Of a stretch of 64,000 nt of DNA, positions 16,971-24,916 are shown piece by piece. A model generated the notes under the pieces. The model had not been told where the DNA came from and did not search any database. It saw only the letters and a list, made by a program, of their open reading frames with translations. The translations under genes were made by a program, and so were the position numbers. The stretch spans positions 1,687,145 to 1,751,144 of the forward strand of contig NZ_CH672395.1 in NCBI RefSeq assembly GCF_000152985.1, in the 5' to 3' direction. Numbering within the stretch: the stretch's first letter is position 1; each line of letters starts with the position of its first letter. Origin of the DNA: Leeuwenhoekiella blandensis MED217 (GTDB lineage Bacteria > Bacteroidota > Bacteroidia > Flavobacteriales > Flavobacteriaceae).

Positions 16971-17495
16971 ATGAATAAATTAGTAGTTACCTTAATGTTA
17001 GTTGGCTTTAGCCTTACCACTTATGCTCAAAAGAGCTTTGACAGATTTGAAGATATGAAAGATGTAACCGCAATGGTTATTAATCAGAAGATGTTCAAAT
17101 TACTAGGAAAGATGGATCTCGATTCTAAAGATCCTGAGATGAAAAATTATATCGATATGGTGAACAGCCTTGAAGATATAAAAGTGTTCTCAACAAAAAG
17201 TGCTAATGCAGCAAAGGCGATGAAAGGTGAGTTTAGCGCTTACAAAGCTAGTGAGAAACTGGAGCAGCTTATGAGTGTAAAGGATGAAGGTAAAAATGTG
17301 AATTTTTACTACAAGCCGGGAAAAAGCGATGATTTTGTAAGCGAGTTCCTGATGTTTATAGATGGTGAAAATAACGATGACGACACCGTACTCATCAAGA
17401 TCACAGGTAATATAGACTTGAGAGAAATAGGTAAGATCGCAAATAGCATCAACTTTGATGGAAGCGATGAATTAAAAAATGTAAAAGTAAATTAA
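16971..17495 (+). CDS. DUF4252 secreted protein
   Basis: A 174-residue protein with a signal peptide MNKLVVTLMLVGFSLTTYAQ. The ATG at 16971 is chosen because the longer reading from TTG 16923 would put a basic stretch before the signal and overlap the preceding gene. The mature region (FDRFEDMKDVTAMVINQKMFKLLGKM) matches DUF4252 proteins found after sigma/anti-sigma pairs in flavobacteria. The role is unknown. It is 1 nt from the next, related gene. Confidence 0.82.
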   Translation: MNKLVVTLMLVGFSLTTYAQKSFDRFEDMKDVTAMVINQKMFKLLGKMDLDSKDPEMKNYIDMVNSLEDIKVFSTKSANAAKAMKGEFSAYKASEKLEQLMSVKDEGKNVNFYYKPGKSDDFVSEFLMFIDGENNDDDTVLIKITGNIDLREIGKIANSINFDGSDELKNVKVN

Positions 17496-17496
17496 G

Positions 17497-18033
17497 ATGA
17501 AAGCGTTTAAATTCAGTTTGATGCTGCTTTTGATTGCAACTCTTATGAGTTGTAACAATCAGCAGTCATTGCAAGAATATTATATAGACAGTAAAGAGAA
17601 CGAAGACTTTATTATGGTTGACTTGCCTACCAGCTTGATCAGTGCTAAAAGTGAATCTTTATCTCCAGAGCAAAAAAAGGTGATCGAGTCGGTTAAAAAA
17701 ATCAACTTGTTAGCTTATTCGTTAAAAGACACCGCTTTTTATACCAGTGAAACCGGAAAGGTAAAAGCTATTCTCAAAGGCGATAATTATGACGAGTTGA
17801 TGAAGTTAGGAAGCACCGAGCAGCGTATGCGCATTTTTATTAAAGGTGATGAAGACGCTATCGATGAGGTTGTTGTTTTTGCTCAGGATAACAGCAAAGG
17901 TTTCGTTCTTGCTCGTGTTTTGGGTAACGATATGAATGTAGCAGATATGGTACGTTTTGCCGAAACTATGGATACCAGCAGTGCCGCTTTAAACACCGCG
18001 CAATTTGAAGGAATAATGGATGTTTTCAATTAA
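17497..18033 (+). CDS. DUF4252-like lipoprotein
   Basis: A 178-residue lipoprotein with lipobox ATLMSC, Cys at residue 19, followed by NNQQSLQEYY. The body (SPEQKKVIESVKKINLLAYSLKDTAFYTSETGKVKAIL) has the same general plan as the preceding DUF4252 protein, including the ‘…FAE’ end region, and is probably a diverged paralogue. It is the last gene of the sigma-factor operon and is closed by the hairpin at 18058. Confidence 0.78.
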   Translation: MKAFKFSLMLLLIATLMSCNNQQSLQEYYIDSKENEDFIMVDLPTSLISAKSESLSPEQKKVIESVKKINLLAYSLKDTAFYTSETGKVKAILKGDNYDELMKLGSTEQRMRIFIKGDEDAIDEVVVFAQDNSKGFVLARVLGNDMNVADMVRFAETMDTSSAALNTAQFEGIMDVFN

Positions 18034-18057
18034 AACATTCTCCATTAGCATATAAAC

Positions 18058-18086
18058 AAAAGGGAGTCTCTTAGACTCCCTTTTTT
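18058..18086 (+). terminator. Terminator of the ECF/DUF4252 operon
   Basis: A 12-bp perfect stem (AAAAGGGAGTCT with AGACTCCCTTTT), a 3-nt loop and a T-run. Confidence 0.88.
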
Positions 18087-18171
18087 ATTTAGAACAGGTT
18101 TAAACAATGACATAAGTCAGTAATTACTTTAGTTCTTAAATTGTAATTTTACCTAAACAATCTAACACGCT

Positions 18172-20268
18172 ATGAATAAAGGAATTTATATCGCGACGCT
18201 CGAGCCTAATAGTGGTAAATCTATTGTTTCGCTTGGTTTGATGCGCACGCTTTTAGGTAAGACGGCCAAAGTGGGGTATTTCAGGCCCATTATTGACGAT
18301 AGTAAAAACACCGGTAAAGACAATCATATAAGTACGGTTCTTTCTTTTTTTGATATCAAACTCGATTATGAAGATGCGTATGCGTTTACCAGCAGCGAGT
18401 TGATCAAAAAACGTAATAAAGGGAAGTCTGGTGAAATACTCGATACGATCATTACCAAGTATAAAAATCTAGAAGACCGTTTTGACTTTGTTCTGGTAGA
18501 AGGATCAGATTTTACAGGAGAAGGAAGTGTTTTTGAGTTTGACACTAATGTTCTGGTAGCAAAAAATTTAGGCTTACCGGTAATTCTTGTAGGAAGTGGT
18601 GTAAATAAAACCGAAGATGAACTTCTAGGGAGTTTGCAAATTGCATATACTACGTTTTTAGAGAAAGATGTTTCAGTTTTGGCGGTGGTGGCCAATAAAG
18701 TTCAAGAGGAAAATTTAATGGTTGCTAAAAACGGACTGAGCAATTTCTTACCTGATTCTGTTGAAGTTTTTGCAATTCCTTATACCGAAAAGCTAGCGCG
18801 ACCTACAATCAAAGAGATTGTAGAAGAGTTAGATGGCGAAGTCTTATTTGGTGCCGAATTTCTAGACAATCAAACCGGGAATTTTGGAGTTGGTGCTATG
18901 CAGCTGCGTAATTATTTGACGCATTTAAAACAAGATAGTCTGGTAATTACTCCGGGAGATCGAGCTGATATAATTCTTGGAGCGCTTCAGGCGAATATTT
19001 CAACCAATTACCCGCGTATTTCCGGGATTATATTAACCGGAGGGTTAAAGCCTGAAGAACCAATTTTACAATTAATACAGGGACTTTCTCAAATCGTGCC
19101 AATTGTTTCAGTAAACGACGGAACTTTTTCGGTGACGAATAGAGTAGGGAACATCAAATCTCAAATTTACGCAAGCAGCAAACCTAAGATCGAAACTTCA
19201 CTTACAGTTTTTTCTAAAGAGGTTTCTTTTGATAAACTTATTGAGCGCCTGATCAATTTAAAACCTAAAGGAATTACGCCAAGAATGTTTCAGTATGGTT
19301 TGATGAAGCGCGCACGTACGGCTAAAAAGCATATCGTTATGCCCGAAGGGACAGACGAACGCATATTGACCGCTGCGATTCAGCTCGTAGAATTAGATAT
19401 TGTTCAAATTACCTTGCTGGGCGAAGTGGAGAAAGTGAAAGAAAAAGCTGTGCAACTGGGGCTTGCCTTAGATTTAGATAAAATCTCGGTGATCAACCCC
19501 GTGCAGTCTGAGCATTTTGATGATTATGTAGAAACTTTTTATGAACTGCGTAAGCATAAAAATGTAAATCGTGACATTGCCCGCGATTGGATGGCCGATG
19601 TTTCATACTATGGCACGATGATGATCTACAAAGGCCACGCAGACGGCATGGTAAGTGGTGCGGCGCATACGACGCAGCATACGATTAGACCGGCGCTTCA
19701 GTTTATTAAAACAAAGCCCGGTGTTTCAGTGGTGTCTTCGGTATTTTTTATGTGTCTTGAAGATCGTGTTTCAGTATTTGGAGATTGTGCGATCAACCCA
19801 AATCCTTCAGCTACAGAACTGGCAGAAATCGCGATTTCTTCCGCAGAAAGTAGTTTGGCCTTTGGCATTGAGCCTAAGATCGCAATGCTTTCCTATTCCT
19901 CAGGAACTTCAGGAAAAGGTGCAGATGTCGATCGTGTACGTGAAGCGACCGAAATTGTCAAAAAAGAACGTCCAGACCTTAAAATTGAAGGTCCTATTCA
20001 ATATGATGCTGCGGTAGACGCTGCAGTAGGAAAAAGCAAATTACCCGATTCTGAAGTTGCCGGTCAGGCGAGTGTTTTGATCTTTCCAGATTTGAATACA
20101 GGAAATAATACCTATAAAGCGGTACAGCGTGAAACCGGCGCTCTGGCCATTGGTCCTATGCTACAAGGCTTAAACAAGCCGGTAAATGATTTGAGTCGCG
20201 GTTGTACTACCGAAGATGTTTTTAACACAGTAATCATCACGGCGATACAAGCACAAGGTTTTAATTAG
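18172..20268 (+). CDS. pta: Phosphate acetyltransferase (long form)
   Basis: A 698-residue protein. The N-terminal P-loop domain (1-200, with TLEPNSGKSIVSLGLMRTL) is followed by a DRTGG regulatory domain (about 215-335) and the catalytic PTA domain from about 370 (KKHIVMPEGTDERILTAA, GMVSGAAHTTQHTIRPALQ, LSYSSGTSGKGADVDRVREA). It interconverts acetyl-CoA and acetyl phosphate. The length and three-domain plan match E. coli Pta. It is followed 10 nt later by ackA, so the pair forms the acetate/acetyl-phosphate pathway. Confidence 0.97.
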   Translation: MNKGIYIATLEPNSGKSIVSLGLMRTLLGKTAKVGYFRPIIDDSKNTGKDNHISTVLSFFDIKLDYEDAYAFTSSELIKKRNKGKSGEILDTIITKYKNLEDRFDFVLVEGSDFTGEGSVFEFDTNVLVAKNLGLPVILVGSGVNKTEDELLGSLQIAYTTFLEKDVSVLAVVANKVQEENLMVAKNGLSNFLPDSVEVFAIPYTEKLARPTIKEIVEELDGEVLFGAEFLDNQTGNFGVGAMQLRNYLTHLKQDSLVITPGDRADIILGALQANISTNYPRISGIILTGGLKPEEPILQLIQGLSQIVPIVSVNDGTFSVTNRVGNIKSQIYASSKPKIETSLTVFSKEVSFDKLIERLINLKPKGITPRMFQYGLMKRARTAKKHIVMPEGTDERILTAAIQLVELDIVQITLLGEVEKVKEKAVQLGLALDLDKISVINPVQSEHFDDYVETFYELRKHKNVNRDIARDWMADVSYYGTMMIYKGHADGMVSGAAHTTQHTIRPALQFIKTKPGVSVVSSVFFMCLEDRVSVFGDCAINPNPSATELAEIAISSAESSLAFGIEPKIAMLSYSSGTSGKGADVDRVREATEIVKKERPDLKIEGPIQYDAAVDAAVGKSKLPDSEVAGQASVLIFPDLNTGNNTYKAVQRETGALAIGPMLQGLNKPVNDLSRGCTTEDVFNTVIITAIQAQGFN

Positions 20269-20278
20269 AAGATTTTAA

Positions 20279-21460
20279 ATGAATATACTCGTAATAAACT
20301 CCGGAAGCTCTTCGATTAAATTTCAACTTATTCAAATGCCCGAAACGCGCGTTTTGGCCAGTGGAGTAGTAGAACGAATCGGGATCGAAAACGGAAGTAT
20401 TTCCTATAAAACAGAAACGGCTGATTTTTCAGAAAAGGTTGATTTTAAAGATCATGCTGAAGGTTTGCAAAAAGTAGCAAACCTTCTTATGAGTGCTGAG
20501 ATCGGTGTGATTAAGAATGCTGCCGAAGTGGATGCCGTTGGACATCGTGTGGTACACGGTGGGAAACAATTTACCAAAACCATCAAAGTTAATGATGAGG
20601 TAAAAGCAAATATCAAACGCTTGTTTTCGCTGGCTCCGTTGCATAATCCTGCTAACTTAACGGGAATCGAAGTTGCCGAAAAACTCTTTGAAGATACACC
20701 ACAGGTTTGTGTGTTTGACACCGCATTTTTTGAGAGTGTTCCGCAGAAAGCGTATCAATATGCGATTCCGCAGCATTTAATGGAAGAATCCAGAATTAGA
20801 GCTTATGGTTTTCACGGTACCAGTCACAAGTATGTAAGCAAAAAGGCGCTGAATCATCTTGATGATCCTTATGCTAAAATTATAACCATTCACTTAGGAA
20901 ATGGTTGCAGTATGACGGCGATTAAAGACGGTAAAGCGATTGATACCTCGTTAGGTTTTGGTCCAGCAAACGGACTCATAATGGGAACACGAGCAGGCGA
21001 TATAGATCAAAGTGTGGTATTCTTTATGCAGGAACACCTGGGCTACTCGGTCAAAGAAGTTAGTGATTTACTCAACAAAAAGAGTGGAATGCTTGGACTT
21101 ACAGGACACAGTGATCTACGTGATATAGAAGCCGCTGCTGCTGCCGGAGACCGAACCTGTGCACTTGCTTTGGATATGAATGCTTATCGTATTAAAAAGT
21201 ATATTGGTGCGTATGCTGCCGCCTTAAATGGACTGGACACCATTGTCTTTACGGCCGGGATTGGTGAAAATAGCAGCACTATAAGAAGTAAAGTTTGTAA
21301 GGATATGGATTTCCTAGGCATAAGCCTTGACGAGAGTTTGAATGGGCAACGCTCTAAAAGCTTACGAGAGATTCATGCTCTTGAATCTAGAGTGAAAGTA
21401 ATGGTGATTCCTACCAATGAAGAATTAGAGATCGCCAATCAAGTTTATGAGTTGATCTAA
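20279..21460 (+). CDS. ackA: Acetate kinase
   Basis: A 393-residue ASKHA-fold kinase converting acetyl phosphate and ADP to acetate and ATP. It begins with the signature NILVINSGSSSIKFQL and contains VFDTAFF, AYGFHGTSHKYV and IHLGNGCSMTAIKDGK, all family hallmarks. Its length is normal. It is co-transcribed with pta (10-nt gap) and ends at a bidirectional terminator (21464-21497) shared with the convergent purB/microprotein genes. Confidence 0.97.
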   Translation: MNILVINSGSSSIKFQLIQMPETRVLASGVVERIGIENGSISYKTETADFSEKVDFKDHAEGLQKVANLLMSAEIGVIKNAAEVDAVGHRVVHGGKQFTKTIKVNDEVKANIKRLFSLAPLHNPANLTGIEVAEKLFEDTPQVCVFDTAFFESVPQKAYQYAIPQHLMEESRIRAYGFHGTSHKYVSKKALNHLDDPYAKIITIHLGNGCSMTAIKDGKAIDTSLGFGPANGLIMGTRAGDIDQSVVFFMQEHLGYSVKEVSDLLNKKSGMLGLTGHSDLRDIEAAAAAGDRTCALALDMNAYRIKKYIGAYAAALNGLDTIVFTAGIGENSSTIRSKVCKDMDFLGISLDESLNGQRSKSLREIHALESRVKVMVIPTNEELEIANQVYELI

Positions 21461-21463
21461 AAG

Positions 21464-21497
21464 AAAACGAGACGCATTAATCTTTGCGTCTCGTTTT
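21464..21497. terminator. Bidirectional terminator overlapping a small gene's 3' end
   Basis: A 13-bp perfect stem (AAAACGAGACGCA with TGCGTCTCGTTTT). On the plus strand it ends pta-ackA. On the minus strand the stem includes the last codons and stop (21477-21479) of the 55-residue membrane protein. Confidence 0.85.
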
Positions 21498-21644
21498 AAT
21501 TAACCTGATTATTAATATCATAAAAATAATCGCTAAACCTGCTAGTATGTATGCCTCTGTAAGAATCCCAGCGAGGCCCGCAATGAGAATTCCTGCATAA
21601 AGCAGTACTACAAGAAAAAGATTTAGCGAAAATTTATAGCGCAT
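21477..21644 (-). CDS. 55-residue membrane microprotein coupled to purB
   Basis: Reads as 55 codons from ATG (21644-21642) to TAA, with two transmembrane segments (residues about 6-24, SLNLFLVVLLYAGILIAGL, and 30-48, EAYILAGLAIIFMILIIRL) and a basic cytoplasmic tail (KTRRKD). Its ATG overlaps the purB stop by one base (TAATG), a classical arrangement for reinitiation. The basic/hydrophobic pattern and coupling argue that it is a real gene. The function is unknown, and no family was recognised. Confidence 0.65.
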   Translation of the reverse strand: MRYKFSLNLFLVVLLYAGILIAGLAGILTEAYILAGLAIIFMILIIRLIKTRRKD

Positions 21645-22984
21645 TATACACCGGTATAGTTAGCCGGAGTGATTGCTTTTAACTCCTCTTTGATCGTGTC
21701 ATTCACGTCTAGCGTTTCTATAAAAGCGTGCATAGATTCTTGCGTGATCGCTTCATTAGTACGTGTAAGTCCTTTTAAAGCTTCATATGGATTTGCATAA
21801 CCTTCACGGCGTAAAATCGTCTGAATGGCTTCAGCCACCACAGCCCAGTTGTCTTCAAGATCCTTGGCAAATTTACTTTCGTTAAGCAATAATTTGTTCA
21901 AGCCTTTTAAAGTACTTTGGAAACCGATCAACGTGTGACCGTAAGGCACGCCAATATTTCGTAAAACCGTACTATCGGTCAAATCGCGCTGCAATCTGGA
22001 GATAGGAAGTTTTGCTGAAAGGTGCTCTAAAATAGCATTCGCGATTCCTAAATTCCCTTCACTGTTTTCAAAGTCGATAGGGTTTACTTTATGTGGCATC
22101 GCTGAAGAACCAACTTCTCCTTTCTTGATCTTCTGCTTAAAATATTCCATAGAAATATATTGCCAGAAATCACGATTCAAGTCGATAAGAATGGTATTGA
22201 TGCGCTTCACATTATCAAATAATGCAGCCATGTGATCATAATGCTCGATCTGTGTGGTAGGGAAGGAGTGGTGTAATTTCAAAGTCCCGTTTACAAATGT
22301 ATTACCAAAGGCTTTCCAGTCGATTTCAGGATACGCCACGTGATGCGCATTGTAATTACCAGTCGCGCCACCAAACTTTGCTGCGCTTGGTACAGCTTTT
22401 AAAAGCTTGATCTGCTCCTCAAGGCGCACAATAAAAACTTCGATTTCTTTTCCCAGACGGGTAGGAGAAGCGGGTTGACCGTGCGTACGCGCAAGCATTG
22501 AGATGCTCTCCCATTCATCGGCCAGTTGTTTAAGATGATCTACAACCTCCAAAAGTTGTGGAAGATAAACGTGATTGGTCGCATCTTTTAAACTTAAAGG
22601 AATCGCTGTGTTATTGATATCTTGTGAGGTGAGACCAAAGTGGATAAACTCTTTAGATTCGGTAAGACCTAAAGCATCAAACTTTTCTTTTATAAAGTAT
22701 TCAACCGCTTTTACATCGTGGTTGGTAACGCCTTCAATTTCTTTTACTTTGAGCGCATCTTCGGTAGTAAAATCTTCATAGATCGCACGAAGGTTTGGGT
22801 AAGTCTCTTTGGGAAATTCGCTCAATTGTGGTAAAGGAATTTCGCAAAGCGCGATAAAATATTCGATTTCAACTTTTATGCGGTACTTTATAAGCGCTTT
22901 TTCAGAAAAGTATGCTGAGAGCGCTTCGGTTTTACTGGCATATCTACCGTCTATAGGTGATACGGCTTCTAAAGATAAAGACAT
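21644..22984 (-). CDS. purB: Adenylosuccinate lyase
   Basis: A 446-residue enzyme that cleaves SAICAR and adenylosuccinate to release fumarate in purine synthesis. It contains the fumarase/aspartase signature SSAMPHKVNPIDFEN near residue 285, LARTHGQPASPTRLGKE near 160, and the N-terminal SPIDGRYASKT. The ATG at 22984 (MSLSLEAVSP) is preferred over an upstream in-frame start at 23017, because a promoter of perfect consensus covers 23007-23037 and the longer start would lie inside it. It is followed by a coupled membrane microprotein. Confidence 0.97.
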   Translation of the reverse strand: MSLSLEAVSPIDGRYASKTEALSAYFSEKALIKYRIKVEIEYFIALCEIPLPQLSEFPKETYPNLRAIYEDFTTEDALKVKEIEGVTNHDVKAVEYFIKEKFDALGLTESKEFIHFGLTSQDINNTAIPLSLKDATNHVYLPQLLEVVDHLKQLADEWESISMLARTHGQPASPTRLGKEIEVFIVRLEEQIKLLKAVPSAAKFGGATGNYNAHHVAYPEIDWKAFGNTFVNGTLKLHHSFPTTQIEHYDHMAALFDNVKRINTILIDLNRDFWQYISMEYFKQKIKKGEVGSSAMPHKVNPIDFENSEGNLGIANAILEHLSAKLPISRLQRDLTDSTVLRNIGVPYGHTLIGFQSTLKGLNKLLLNESKFAKDLEDNWAVVAEAIQTILRREGYANPYEALKGLTRTNEAITQESMHAFIETLDVNDTIKEELKAITPANYTGV

Positions 22985-23006
22985 AATTGCTTTTTGGTTA
23001 AAAGCG

Positions 23007-23037
23007 CAAATATACACAGCACAATGCTAGTAACAAA
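23007..23037 (-). promoter_or_regulatory. Bacteroidota housekeeping promoter of purB
   Basis: On the minus strand: TTTG (23037-23034), a 19-nt spacer, then TATATTTG (23014-23007). It is identical in both boxes and spacing to the rpmH promoter at 51-81. The start codon at 22984 lies about 23 nt downstream of the -7 box. Confidence 0.75.
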
Positions 23038-23073
23038 CGAGAAAGTATAAGAATGTAATTGAATGAGACTCAC

Positions 23074-23619
23074 TTATAAGTCAGCCAATAGTTTTGATGC
23101 ACGGGATTTAAATGCAGCGGTACTGGAATCGTATTGAAGCGTTAATTGCGCCTTAAGTTCGTCTTGTATCCAGGGCTTGGTATCTTTTAAATTATAAATG
23201 CTTTGCATTGCAAAAACTTTGACGGCAACCTTTTCATCGGTTATAAGCCAGTCAAAACACCGGGCTATAATTTGTTGTTGCTCGCTAGCGTTTAATACGA
23301 TCGTTTTCTTTTTTATAGAAGCTGCGGTAAGCAATTCACAAATCTTGGCCAATATTCTTGAAACAGTTTCAATTTTATTCAGTTCTAGCACTTCAAGAAA
23401 TAATTTAAGATCAGGTTGAAGCAGTTCTATGCGCTTCCGCAAAGCGATGTCTAAGCCGTATGCAGCATTTGTAGCGAGAAGTGAATCTTGTTGTTTTATA
23501 AGTTCTAGGGAATAGGAAACACACTCAGGATTTTTGAGTATTTCGTTTCCTAAGGCTTTACGTTCTTCCAATCGTGCGGAAATCAAAGCAACTTTATCTG
23601 CCCATTGCGCTTTGGTCAT
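23074..23619 (-). CDS. All-helical hypothetical protein (HEAT-like)
   Basis: A 181-residue soluble protein predicted to be entirely alpha-helical, with repeated helix pairs such as DLKLFLEVLELNKIETVSRILAKICELL and EKVAVKVFAMQSIYNLKDTKPWIQDELKAQL, like HEAT or ARM repeats. No signal peptide, catalytic motif or metal site is seen. It lies upstream of purB, but purB has its own promoter. I recognise it only as a conserved-looking hypothetical protein and assign no function. Confidence 0.75.
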   Translation of the reverse strand: MTKAQWADKVALISARLEERKALGNEILKNPECVSYSLELIKQQDSLLATNAAYGLDIALRKRIELLQPDLKLFLEVLELNKIETVSRILAKICELLTAASIKKKTIVLNASEQQQIIARCFDWLITDEKVAVKVFAMQSIYNLKDTKPWIQDELKAQLTLQYDSSTAAFKSRASKLLADL

Positions 23620-23658
23620 TATTTAAATGATTAATTTCAACAGAATAAAAATAACAAT

Positions 23659-24132
23659 ATGATTTGGATAAAACGCTTTTTAATGCTTGCCTTAGTTGCG
23701 CTTGTTGTAATTCAGTTTATACCTGTAGATAAAAACGAAGAAGGTTATGAATCCCTAGCGCCTTTTTTACAGGAAACAAAACCTACCGAAGAGGTGGCTG
23801 CAATTTTAAAAAGTGCGTGCTACGATTGCCACAGTAATCAAACGACTTATCCTTGGTATTCTAATTTGGCACCTGTGAGTTTTTATCTTGAAGATCATAT
23901 CAAAGACGGAAAAAGACATCTCAATTTTTCAGAATGGGAGCAATATTCCGTAAAGCGAAAGGATCATAAGTTAGACGAACTCATTGAAGAGATTGAGCGT
24001 AAAAGTATGCCGTTAGAATCCTATACGTTAATTCATACCGAAGCAAAACTTGATGCAGCACAAACCGAAGCCTTGATCAATTGGGCAAAAACTGCACGCA
24101 TCAATTATTCAGGAGCTGCGCTACCACAGTAG
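23659..24132 (+). CDS. Haem-binding domain protein (mono-haem CxxCH)
   Basis: A 157-residue protein. An N-terminal membrane anchor (5-22, KRFLMLALVALVVIQFIP) is followed by a periplasmic domain with one c-type haem site, Cys54-Cys57-His58 (ACYDCHSN), then QTTYPWYSNLAPVSFYLEDHI. This is the pattern of the Haem_bd domain found in Bacteroidota periplasmic proteins. Its redox partner is unknown. Its last 32 nt overlap the 3' end of the convergent sirtuin gene. Confidence 0.87.
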   Translation: MIWIKRFLMLALVALVVIQFIPVDKNEEGYESLAPFLQETKPTEEVAAILKSACYDCHSNQTTYPWYSNLAPVSFYLEDHIKDGKRHLNFSEWEQYSVKRKDHKLDELIEEIERKSMPLESYTLIHTEAKLDAAQTEALINWAKTARINYSGAALPQ

Positions 24133-24781
24133 GGACGCCTGTAGAAGCTTTTTCGGCATAGACTTTTAAGTTGGCTTGTGAACGAATGTTGGGTTTAGGA
24201 TCTATAAAAAATACTTCAGCATCCGGTTTAGCATAATTAATTAATCCTGCCGCGGGATATACTTGCATAGATGTTCCTACAATTAAGATGTAATCGGCTT
24301 TAGCAGTGAGTGCCGCCGCGGTATCCAGAAGTGGAACCATCTCCCCAAACCAAACAATATGTGGTCGCAACTGACTATTTTTTGCACAAAGATCTCCTTC
24401 ATTAATATCTTCTTTCCAGTCGAGAACAAGGTTTTCATCAACCGTACTACGTGCTTTTAACAGTTCACCGTGTAAATGAATCACAGAGGAACTTCCGGCG
24501 CGCTCGTGCAGGTCATCAACATTTTGCGTAATAATATCTACTTTAAATTGCTCCTCAAGTTTAACCAATGCTTCGTGTGCAGGGTTAGGGGATACTTCTT
24601 TGAGTTGCTTTCTACGCTGACTATAAAAATCAAGAACTAAAGCTCTGTTTTTATTCCAACCTTCTGGGCTGGCAACTTCCATAACATCGTGACCTTCCCA
24701 TAAACCATTAGCATCCCTAAACGTTTTGAGTCCGCTCTCTGCGCTGATTCCGGCGCCCGTAAGTACTACAATATGCTTCAC
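24101..24781 (-). CDS. NAD-dependent protein deacylase (sirtuin, CobB-like), no zinc cysteines
   Basis: A 226-residue Sir2 protein. It has the NAD-binding GAGISAESGLKTFRD (residues 9-23), TQNVDDLHERAG (85-96) and catalytic His104 in IHLHGE. Tyr53 and Arg56 (FYSQR) form the Y-x-x-R pair that selects acidic acyl groups in SIRT5/CobB-type enzymes. The small zinc module normally found after HGE is replaced by ARSTVDENLVLDWKED with no CxxC pair. The only nearby Cys is in DLCAKN. It would remove acyl groups from lysines in the cytoplasm, using NAD. Confidence 0.92.
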   Translation of the reverse strand: MKHIVVLTGAGISAESGLKTFRDANGLWEGHDVMEVASPEGWNKNRALVLDFYSQRRKQLKEVSPNPAHEALVKLEEQFKVDIITQNVDDLHERAGSSSVIHLHGELLKARSTVDENLVLDWKEDINEGDLCAKNSQLRPHIVWFGEMVPLLDTAAALTAKADYILIVGTSMQVYPAAGLINYAKPDAEVFFIDPKPNIRSQANLKVYAEKASTGVPTVVAQLLNN

Positions 24782-24916
24782 AATAAAATTTTAGTCAAAA
24801 ATAATTAACATCTGGGAAAACCAAAAGGTTAAACTATTCGTAATTATTAGTGCTTGGGTTTATGATTTAATAAATTCCAATCAGAAATAATTAATAAATA
24901 TTCAAAAAATCAGTTT

